In this document: positions 11,955 through 20,058 of the stretch, in pieces
Numbering within the stretch: the first letter of the stretch is position 1
Layout: the number at the start of each line of letters is the position of its first letter
DNA from: Galerina marginata
Lineage: Eukaryota > Basidiomycota > Agaricomycetes > Agaricales > Galerinaceae
Assembly (NCBI GenBank): GCA_023014335.1
Contig: JAECYW010000017.1
Span: 186,001-250,000, forward strand
Direction of reading: 5' to 3'
DNA: 64,000 nucleotides
Made by a program: the position numbers and the translations under genes
Notes under the pieces: model-generated
What the model was told of the DNA's origin: nothing
The model's database searches: none
Seen by the model: only the letters and a program-made list of their open reading frames with translations

Positions 11955-12440
11955 CTTAAAATCACGCTGGAGAAACAGCCACAAAAGCAAGATTCAAAAG
12001 GAGAAGAATAACCACGAGGCCAACTTCTCCGCGCCTCTCACACCTCGTCTGCAGTAGCGCACGCTGGGTCTGCAAGTTGTGGATCAGTTAAACAGATAAA
12101 TGCAGCACAGGCTAACTTGCCTGTCGTTCCCACACACAGATAGACGAATTGTCGTTAGAACTAGCTATGATGATGAGGTGACGGTTCTCTAAGCTTGCGG
12201 TCTACAGAAAATCCATTTAGTGAATCAGAGAATTACTTGCTCTAAGCCTTACTATAATTGCCTGGACAAGAATTGTGGGTTTTCCATGGGTAAGGGTTTG
12301 CGCAGGCTCCCGAGACCTTTTCAAATCAAAAAAAGGGTACACTTTGCCATGGTCGCTGCCGCCGACAATCACAGCGCCCTTCTCCCCAAATGCATCGAAG
12401 GTACGGAGAAGTGTGGAGTGATGGATCGGATATCGACGAT
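11955..12440 (-). pseudogene. Decayed partial copy of the WD40 gene at 17009-18960
   Basis: Reading the minus strand from about 12440 gives YPIHHSTLLRTFD, then GEKGAVIVGGSDHGKVY, then LTHGKPTILVQAII, an intron, SLENRHLIIIASSNDNSSIC, a second intron, and RRGEVGLVVILLLLNLAF. These match, in order and with the same intron positions, VYPIHRSTPLHTFE, EKDAVIVGGSDHGKVYVFD, MSHGKPASLVQTII, LEKHHLIVTGSSDDRPSIC and RRGAVGLVVIVLFFNIIL of the intact gene. The copy has lost part of one blade, carries indels (an extra Phe region at VYPFFD and a frame slip near the membrane segment) and a stop in the SPA(W)F region; one donor reads GC instead of GT. Retained introns mean it arose by DNA duplication, not retroposition. 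It lies inverted about 5 kb from the parent-like gene. Confidence 0.8.
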
Positions 12441-12665
12441 GCCGGCCGTGTTGGTGTTGCTGCAGCGAGGTTGGTGAGCCTAGGGTAATCTGTGGCTGAG
12501 GAGATTGGTGAGAAGGATGGGACGGCTGACCTGACCCAAGCCTGAGGGAATGTTTAGAGGCATAGGAATGGTGGCATTAGGTGAGTGGGGAGGGTACCGC
12601 CACGGGACGGGTTTGAACCTGACGGCGCGGAACCACTCGTGGAAGAGCCGCGGCGACGACGCTTG

Positions 12666-13346
12666 TCACGACTCACCGGCATTATTAGGCCGACCACCGT
12701 GAGAGACAGTGGTGTCATCGTGATGGTCGTCGTCCTGTTCGTCAGGAATGTTAGCACTAGGAGCGGGTCCGGGGATATTCATGGGCCCCGACAAATGTCC
12801 GAGCGGAGGCCAGACGGGCATGGTGGACAGGAGAGACCCGTGGGCGACGTTGAGGCATGCCTGAATGAGGTTCTTGCCCTTGGGTTGGGTGACGAGGGGC
12901 TGTAGTTTTGCAGTGGTAAAAATATAGACGAGACCAGTCTCGGAGACGACGAGCAGGAGGACCTGTGTGCCAGTGAGAGTGGACAGCTCGTAGGCCTAGG
13001 CGGAGGGAGAAATAAGTTAGGCGGAATGACGGATTGGGAATAGACGTTACCTTTTTCATAATGCCCAAATAATGCCTGTAAATAGGCATGTGAGAGGAGG
13101 AAGACATGGTCAGACAGCAACGCCAACATACCTGCTCTCCTTTTGGAGATCGTTGTATTGACGTCTCGATTTATCCCGGATGAATTCGATCTTGATCTTT
13201 CTTCTTCCTGTCTTCTTGTCGCTTTTCGGTTTCTCTTCGTCCTCGTCGTCGTCTCGACCGCTCTCGGCCGTGTCATTGCGCATAGTGGGAGATGTTGGAG
13301 ACAATGTGGCGGGCTTCTGCACGTCGAGCGTGGGCATAGCGTGCAT
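12666..13346 (-). CDS. MCM1: SRF/MCM1-type MADS-box transcription factor with altered helix
   Basis: Three exons (13346-13132, 13075-13051, 12995-12666) give about 189 residues. After an acidic leader (GRDDDEDEEKPKSDKK) comes the MADS box RRKIKIEFIRDKSRR, later GIMKKAYELSTLTGTQVLLL and VSETGLVYIFTTAKLQPLV, diagnostic of the SRF/MCM1 class of dimeric DNA-binding regulators (mating, cell cycle and arginine-type control in fungi). Between the two halves the expected HITFSKRKA is replaced by QYNDLQKESRHYL. The DNA shows why: one extra base after SRR and 11 extra bases at the microexon start (gcattatttgg before gcattatg) shift then restore frame. In the +1 frame the expected residues are visible as NTTISKRRAG. 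The stop at 12666 sits just after a GTGAGT, so a further C-terminal exon is possible. The protein is shorter than usual for the family. Confidence 0.8.
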
Positions 13347-13487
13347 TATCGAGGCGGAAATGGAGGATATATGGCCAGCGATTCCCTCGCACCCACCTTT
13401 TTCCGTTAGTCTTTTTTTCTTGCCCGCCCAGCGCCTTGTCTGTGCCGCGACACTTCACAAAGCTCATGTAGGGGCCTTACATGAAAT

Positions 13488-14078
13488 GGAGCGCAGACGA
13501 CGAGCTTTGAGTTACGGAGCCTGGAAAACGTGAGGGGCCTTTGAGAGTACAAAGCTGGGATTTCTGCCGTGGTGGATATCGCTTTGAAGAGCAGGGCACT
13601 AGAGGACGAGGATATTGGTTAGGAGGTGAGGTGACGAACAAGAAAAGGACGCCTCCGCGGGAGAGGCATGTGCCCGTTGACTCGGGTGAGTTTAGGAACA
13701 CGCTGCCTATGATGAGACCTTGGTTTGAGCTGAGGGAAAGGTGTGGTCAAGTAGAATTGACTCACAAGAGGTTGAGCCCGGTAGCGAGTGCATTTCCTTT
13801 GATGACCTGCACCCTACGACGCATAGCAGCCTGGCGTATCCCCCGCGCCGGTTTCTCCAACCAACCCCACACAGCCGGCGAGTTTGCGGAGTGCTTCCTC
13901 CAAGTCCGAGCATGGTAGGGCGAACAGGAAGGAGACGGAGGCGTATTTGCCGAGGGTTGTGGGGAATCAGGAGAAGAAGGCAGCGTATATTGAGAGCGCG
14001 CATGCGGAGTGGGCGAAGAGGAGTCGGAAGGATAGGTTTGTTGCTTTCGGTTTATTCGTTGGGTTGATTTTGAGTTGA
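13488..14078 (+). CDS. Possible small spliced protein, weak
   Basis: An ATG at 13488 (MERRRRALSYGAWK) opens 140 bp upstream of, and divergent to, the MADS gene. A second stretch reads VTNKKRTPPRERHVPVD from about 13630, and a third ends RKDRFVAFGLFVGLILS at 14078 with a hydrophobic C-terminus. GT/AG sites that could join them exist, but no model was verified and no family is recognised. If real, it could be a small membrane-anchored protein. Confidence 0.25.
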
Positions 14079-14189
14079 CACCCCTTTTTTTCTTTTTTCT
14101 TTAGTCCGTATTTGTTGAGTATACACGAGAGAAGCTGTTCCTGATTCGACCCATAAGATAGATATTTTTGATCATGGCTAATTTGAACA

Positions 14190-14925
14190 TCAAACTATGA
14201 TAGGTATGAGTCGAACTATTTTTAAACCTGGTACCAACAAGAATAACGGGATCCTATCAGAACCAACGGCTTTAGCCTTTTGCCTGTCTTCCATAAATGA
14301 AATCTTGTTTCCCTGAAACAATTCCGTTGCCTCCTCTGAGTGCAGCAGCCCTGCAGAGACGTCGTCGACGTTAACCTCGAGGTGTGCTTCGTTGACATTG
14401 TCATCAGGTGGGAGCACATTAGCACTAACAAAAATGGCGACAAAGCTGTCAGCTAGATTGATGTTAGCAGCCGCTAACTTAGTTAGGGCAAGGTTGTGTA
14501 ACATTGGCCGGTTATCCTTTGGCTTTTATCAGCTCGGTGCCATCCGGTCCCATTTGGAAATTTTTACTGTACCTGGACCCAATGTTTTAACAGCGAGTCA
14601 GCCTTGTTCAGCGACAGCCCATAGTCTAAGCATGGTGCCGACTTGGCAACCTTTCGCCTTTCTTTCTCTAGTCGACAGACTGTTTGCTTGTGGACAGGCC
14701 AGTCGTCTTTTTGGCACTGTTTACTCTGTTCAACATATGGTTACAGTCACTGCTTACTCCAACCAAAACAACACGTACGCAGTAGTGTGATATGCGGCAG
14801 GAGCTGCAGATCTTGAATTTTTTGGTGGCTGCATATTCGGTCAGAAAACAGGCCTGGCACTGGAATCCAGTATTATCTTCGCTAAGTGGCAGATCCCGAC
14901 GAGGCATTTGTGGTATGTTGGACAC
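14190..14925 (-). pseudogene. MYND zinc-finger protein with a frame break
   Basis: Three exons (14925-14779, 14725-14573, 14522-14190). Exon 1 has CQACFLTEYAATKKFKICSS then CRISHYC; exon 2 resumes SKQCQKDDWPVHKQT, the classic MYND C-x2-C, C-x2-C, YC-S-x2-CQ-x2-W-x2-HK pattern. The next expected cysteine is missing: the frame reads VD then TAG at 14668-14670. In the next frame the protein continues plausibly as SRLEKERRKVAKSAP and LSLNKADSLLKHWVQ, then exon 3 as PKDNRPMLHNLALTKLAA up to the stop at 14190. Thus a small indel at about 14670-14680 removed the last zinc ligand and broke the frame. MYND fingers bind proline-rich peptides and are common in mushroom orphan proteins; the role here is unknown. 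A sequencing error is the alternative. Confidence 0.65.
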
Positions 14926-15390
14926 AATGGGCTATCCATTTATACGCTCCTCACCCATACCTGGGACTGTGGTCCGAGTCACGTAAAACTCGACCCTGAT
15001 ATTGTCCGCAAGGTTGACCTATTAGAGCAAGTCATCGTAAGTAAAGACATTTAGAAGCTGAATCACAGCGACGTACGTATGATTCTAATTCTCGTTTCGC
15101 ACTCAAGTCCTCCTATCCTCTCGGAGTGCTGAGACGCTTATGAGTTGGACGAATGTACGCTGGACGAATGTACGCACGCCGATAGACTTCGCGAAGTCCT
15201 TGATATACGGGCATAATCATCGAAACGGTGTTGCATGTGCTTTCCGCCGAGAGCGGTCGACGATCATAATGTCATCAACCGCTTTTACCCGAGATAGCCC
15301 TACAAAAAAAGCCAAGTTTGATTTTCTTGAGTGTGAGGCCTTGCGACTCGTGGATGCCCTCGAACGCCTACTTACGTCGAGCTGTCAAAA
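14926..15390. other. Intergenic
   Basis: A plus ORF at 15140-15472 ends inside the hairpin repeat and has no recognised homology; it contains a short tandem (WTNVRWTNVR). It is not called as a gene. Confidence 0.4.
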
Positions 15391-15450
15391 ATCAACATGT
15401 ACAAACAGCTGGCTCGCGCTCACGAGCAAAATGTTTGCATGTATTTTGAT
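15391..15450. repeat. Palindromic hairpin repeat, copy B
   Basis: A 60-bp imperfect palindrome beginning ATCAACATGTACAAACAG and ending TTTGCATGTATTTTGAT, with GGCTCGCGCTCACGAGC at the centre. It has the same architecture as copies A and C. Confidence 0.8.
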
Positions 15451-15864
15451 CAGGCGCTTGTCCGCTTCGTGACTCCAATTGAGGCACTCCCGAGTCGCGA
15501 AAAAATCGCGCTCACCTTGTTCAGATACGTATTATAAATTCAAACTGTTTTCGTTGATCGCCTATTTTTACTTCAAACGGCTTCAAATCGTCTAAGTACT
15601 CCATCTTGACTCAAGAATAACTACCAACTACTCGCTCGCCTTGGCATTGCTCTTAATTGCCCCCCGTTCGCGTCGAATGCTTTCAGATACAGTCTTCAAA
15701 TGCAGTTTCAGAATGGCCCGAACTGGCCAATGCTCGTCGTACTTGTTAATAATTGGATAATTTCGGGCAACCTGATATCGAGCAAATAAACGACAGAAAG
15801 GAAACTAGTGCAAAAACAAAGAACCGTTTGGCAAACAACGTTGACCTTCTTGGAATCTTGCTTG
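15451..15864. other. Intergenic
   Basis: An AT-rich stretch between the hairpin and the copy-2 ORF. No gene or RNA is seen. Confidence 0.4.
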
Positions 15865-16532
15865 CTATAACTCTTGGTGCGATCTAACTTCGAATCGGCA
15901 AGCTTTTTTGTATAAGTCTGGTGAGGTTATGGTAAGATAACAGGTCGTTACCGTAGAACGAGATATATTTACCATGACATTCCTCAGCTCTTCCTTGCCC
16001 CAGGAAACAAGGACCTCGTCGATGCTGTATCCCCCTGAATTGGGGCGTCCTGGTTCCCCTGAAGGTTTTGGTATCTTCTTAGCTGGGGTGACAAAACCAG
16101 CGCATTCCGAGTCGGAATTTTCAGACAAATCCGTCAATTCGGATTCGCCATCGCTGTTGGCATGATCGAAGTCGCCGTTGACTGACGGCGTAAGCTCTCG
16201 ACGTGGTGCTTTTTCTCTAACGCTATCGATTCCTCTCATTGTGAGATCAATTTGAATCCTTGGTGTGATCGCTGGGGGAGGAGGAACTATCCTGGGAGAG
16301 AAAGAAATTCGATTGGTGATTAATGGGCGATGCCTGGATATCATTGTACGAACGAGGCGATATCCTGGATCCTAGCTAAATTTATCTGCGAGGAATACAG
16401 GGACGCTTCGTACTGTGAATCAGTTAGAGTCTGTTCGATGTCCATTCCGTTATTCTCATTTCGAATATCCATCATTCTCCCATGCCACGGAATGACACGT
16501 CCCTGTCTTTTCCCCCCGACTGGTGAGCTCAT
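15865..16532 (-). pseudogene. Unknown protein containing the duplicated segment, copy 2, frame-broken
   Basis: A first reading starts MSSPVGGKRQGRVIPWHGRM at 16532 and runs to INLARIQDIASFVQ, where a stop falls immediately after the 5-bp insertion that distinguishes copy 2 from copy 1. A second frame from 16344 reads through GIDSVREKAPRRELTP, PSGEPGRPNSGG and YSIDEVLVSWGKEELRNVM, then probably a donor (GTAAATAT). Without the insertion, as in copy 1, the two readings join (INLAGIQDLVRTMISRHRP). The GEPGRPNSGG...W-x-KE pattern recalls a repeated orphan family in mushroom genomes; that recollection is weak and no function is assigned. Confidence 0.5.
16028..16407 (-). repeat. 380-bp duplicated segment, copy 2
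   Basis: Near-identical partner of 7322-7696 in the same orientation, about 8.7 kb away. It carries the 5-bp insertion at about 16357-16361 and a single C/T difference; elsewhere no mismatch was noticed by eye. Confidence 0.95.
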
Positions 16533-17008
16533 TGTCAGCCACGGTGAGCAAGCCCCGAAGGTGTAATTTTGCTACAATGTCTGGCGCTGTGTTAAAATTC
16601 AATTAATAGTATATATTAGACCCTTTTTGCTGTTTTATTTACTTTAATCGCCCCAAACTGTAGAGTATGTTTGAAAGGCGGGATGGGGGCGGGATGGGCG
16701 GGCACGGGGCGTCGGCCTTCTTAAATTATAAATATCCGAGATACCCATACCTTGGCAACGTGATCGATCACGTCCTGAGTCCTGACTCGTTTGAATTTGC
16801 CGAGTATCACCTCCCAATATTCCCCACATCGTCCTGACTTGTTCCGTCTCAGGGATGAAACGGAGTTCAGAGCGTTTTATATAAAAGCTAGTTGCTGTAC
16901 CTTGCAGCGTCCAACCCACTGAATTCAAGATATGGAGACGTTCTTGCAGAAAACTTGGAATCGTTTCATTCTGCGTGGGCAGGTTGGTTCTAGGATCTGT
17001 GTCGTTGC
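16533..17008. other. Intergenic, WD40 promoter region
   Basis: The minus ORF 16644-17042 (132 aa) has no recognisable domain and lies over the probable WD40 promoter. A short G-rich tandem (gggatggggcgggatgggcggg) is at about 16680-16702. Confidence 0.4.
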
Positions 17009-18960
17009 TTGAAACTGCGTGTTCATTTACGTTTGCTTGCACTTGTCCAGAATTACAGTCTCGCAGCCAGGATGGACGGTCATCGTGGCCCTATCAACTG
17101 CTTTGCACTTCTCGGAGACGCTGAACTTCTCGCCAGTGGAGGTAAGTTCGTCCCCATATTGGTTTTAGAGAGAGCCATAGCTTTCTTCTGCGTAGGCGAT
17201 GACGAGACCGTCAAGATCTGGGACCTCACCTCTTATTCGCAACGAGACACGCTGATCGACAAGGCTGGTCGTTGGGGTCAAGTGACCTGTCTGCAATGGA
17301 TACGTCTGGACAATAATGTGGCCGCCGGCGGTTTGTTGTGCTTTGGGACAGGCAGAGGACGGATGGTGACCTACAAGCGTCAAAGAAGAAAGGTAATTCC
17401 TTTAAAAATGAAATAAAATCCCTGGCTGATTGTCTTATACAAGGGTCTTTTCATAGAGAGTTCTGATGCTCAGGTTTTTAGCTCTGGCGATAGCGTCGAA
17501 ACCCTGGCCTTTGATCCTGTGAACCTTCGAGTGCTCGTTACTAGCCACCATGGCAAAATCAAACTTTACCGGCTTAGCGGAGAAGGTGCGGCATACCCCA
17601 TGGCTGAATGTCGACCTTCAGTCGCTAACTCCAGTTCTTAGAAATGACCCCTTTGTGGACCGTTGAATTAAGCGACGCCATTCCGCGTTCTGCCCATTTT
17701 ATCAATAGGGGGGATGACATTCTACTTTACGCTCTAGAAAGTGGAGAAATGTGAGTGCTTAGAGCAAGCAGCTCCTTAAATTGCACACCGATGAAATTTT
17801 AGCACCTGTCGAGATGCTCAGACCGCGGCAGTTAAGAGCTCCCGAACCCTCAAGTCCGCGATGTACGTTTTTTTTCCTTCTTCTTTCTCCAAGCTTGACC
17901 GGCTGAGCAGCGGCAACGTTGATCTGGACGAGCTGGGGAAAACCCTTGTCGTTGACAATATTCGGTCGGGCTTCGACGTTTACCCGATCCATCGATCTAC
18001 ACCCCTTCACACATTTGAAATTCCGTCAACTACGAGACATGTCAGAATGGTGGCCTTCGCTGAAAAAGACGCTGTAATTGTGGGGGGTAGTGACCATGGA
18101 AAGGTGTATGTTTTTGACTTGAAAACATCTCAGCTACTCCAATGCATGAGCCATGGAAAGCCAGCATCTCTTGTTCAAACCATTATTGTAAGATTCAAGC
18201 GCTAGATTTTTTTCCATTGCCCCTTGACCAGTGTTCTGCCTAGACAACTACCTTAGAGAAGCATCACCTCATAGTCACTGGGTCGTCTGATGACAGACCA
18301 TCTATTTGTATTTGGGAAAAGCCTGTAGGTCGTTATTGATATGTGGCTGCCGATTTAACTAACTATCGTGACCTGTAGACTCAGCTTGCACTACTGGAGA
18401 AGCGACGGGGCGATGAGAGGCGCGGAGCAGTTGGTTTGGTGGTTATAGTCCTATTTTTCAACATCATTCTGGCGATTACCTCCCCTGCATGGTTTCCGTC
18501 TTTCAAAGAGGTGAGCAGGCCTTTTCGTGACGTATTCTTTGGACAAGATTTGAGATTCTTTCAGGAAATAATCTCAATTTTTGCAAGTGTTCGAGGTGCT
18601 GCAGAGCAGGCCGCAACCAACCCATTGAAGAGGTTGCGGGATCAAGGACAAGAAACCACCAGAGCTCGAGACGTTGCTGAGCCGATTGCCCGAGGCGTTA
18701 TTGAACGGACGGCCAGTGCTCGGGATGACGTCGTTATTCCCCTCAACATTTTGATGCAACTTTCCCCTGTTCTCTTAAAGCAGCTAGGAGCTGGTCGCAA
18801 TATTCGTATTGCTTCCGATGGCCATGAAACACCTTTATCAGGAGAGGTTGCTGACCTCAACGCGGAGGAGGATTTGCAAGTCGATATTCCAGCAAGGGCC
18901 GAAATAGAGAACCATGCTCACCAGTCAGCCGACTCCAAGGCAGTGCTGGTTTTGGAGTAA
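17009..18960 (+). CDS. WD40-repeat protein with C-terminal membrane segment
   Basis: About nine exons. The start is uncertain: ATG 17009 is used, and ATG 17072 (MDGHRGPINCFALLG) is an alternative. WD40 blades are visible as MDGHRGPINCFALLGDAELL...DDETVKIWDLTSY, VTCLQWIRLDNN...GRMVTYKRQRR, VETLAFDPVNLRVLVTSHHG, EKDAVIVGGSDHGKVYVFDL and HHLIVTGSSDDRPSICIWEK. After the propeller come a basic patch (LLEKRRGDERRGAVG) and one hydrophobic segment (LVVIVLFFNIILAITSPAW), then a hydrophilic tail. This suggests a propeller tethered to a membrane by a tail anchor-like helix; topology and partner are unknown. A GTGAGC...CAG at 18511-18564 may be a last intron, although the frame also reads through it. A decayed inverted copy sits at 11955-12440. 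Confidence 0.85.
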
Positions 18961-19073
18961 GTAGAGCGGTCGATGTTTAGAAAGACTTGAAAGCTGTTGT
19001 TACATTGACTAAATAAACATTCTAAGTATCGTGACCAAATTTGTCACTCTTTGGTTAAAGTAAGATCAGTTGC

Positions 19074-19081
19074 TCCGAAGG
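19074..19081 (+). repeat. 8-bp target-site duplication, left
   Basis: TCCGAAGG immediately before the MITE; repeated exactly at 19494-19501. Confidence 0.85.
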
Positions 19082-19493
19082 TAGTGTTGCGTGAAATAGG
19101 CCGTTGAAAATTGCACCTGCAAATTAGCTGCTAATTTGCTGGTCTTGTAAAGATACCCAAAATGAGGTGCGAATTTGGGCAAATTAGCACAGTGGGGTGG
19201 GCGCACGGAATTTGTAAATAGTATTCTCGATGCTCACTGGGCTTCAAGAAAATGAGAAAAAATGGCTGACACTGCCCACCGAAGTGCGAAATGAGAGATT
19301 CACTGGCAAATTAGCCCATTTGCTGTTTTGCGCGGCTGATTTGGCTTGAATTTGGCGGGCGGGCAGGGCCCGGCGATCTCCGGACTGTGCCGCAAATTAG
19401 CCCTATTTCGCAAGGGCGAATTAGAATCTGCCCCGAGCTCCGGCAAATTTGCCCAGCGAAGCAGGTCCGAGGTCTATTTCACGCAACACTGTA
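19082..19493. mobile_element. 412-bp MITE, probably hAT-derived
   Basis: It begins TAGTGTTGCGTGAAATAG and ends CTATTTCACGCAACACTGTA, an inverted terminal repeat of about 18 bp; a CA present in the right end is missing from the left. Perfect 8-bp direct repeats (TCCGAAGG) flank it, the size produced by hAT transposases. The interior has no coding capacity but carries the motif GCAAATTAGC or close variants about six times in both orientations (for example near 19120, 19180, 19290 and 19390), a striking internal clustering. Assignment to hAT rests on target-duplication length and the GTGTTGC-type end; no autonomous relative is in the window. Confidence 0.85.
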
Positions 19494-19501
19494 TCCGAAG
19501 G
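19494..19501 (+). repeat. 8-bp target-site duplication, right
   Basis: TCCGAAGG immediately after the MITE; identical to 19074-19081. Confidence 0.85.
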
Positions 19502-20058
19502 TACTTCTAATTCTCTCTCCAAGTCAAGATAGTAACCCTGCCGCTTCACCTGGTTCACCAGCTGCAGTCTGCCCCCCCCATCTGAATGTGATTATATGCA
19601 GGGCTGCTCATGGACGGGTCGTTTCAGGGACTGGGTAAACCGAGGATCTGGCTTGAAGCGGTAGGAGGCGCGTCGATTCTCACCTCAAAGTACGTTCCCT
19701 CGTCACTTTTGACTCACTCTACTCTCTCAAAGAGCTCGTTCATTTGGAGAAGGAACCGATATCATTGGTCGGCGGGTTATGGATTTTTCCTCACATTGGA
19801 AAATGATTCGTCCCAGACCCGAGCTGATCAAATTGAAGCCATGAGTCGGGTTCATGACCGCTCGTGACTCGGTTTTGAGTTGACCAAATCTCAAGATTTC
19901 CCCAGCGCTCGCAACAGTACGCACGCCGCTCACCGTCCATCACGCTGCCCAGGGTCAACGCTTTTTAATGGAAGAGATTTGGTTCCGCAACATATGCGTT
20001 CTTATTCCTCAAACCTCCGTACCTTGCTCAAACGTACGTCGCTCTCTCGCCTTGCTTA
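19502..20058. other. Intergenic, 5' flank of Tnp2 element
   Basis: Probably 5' sequence of the Tnp2 transposon. Transposon ends were not identified by eye. Short ORFs here show no homology. Confidence 0.4.

Noticed and set aside
15140..15472. 110-aa plus-strand ORF
   Set aside because: Its C-terminus is the translated hairpin repeat and its N-terminus a short tandem; no homology and no splice support.
16644..17042. 132-aa minus-strand ORF upstream of the WD40 gene
   Set aside because: Low-information sequence with no recognised domain, over a probable promoter.
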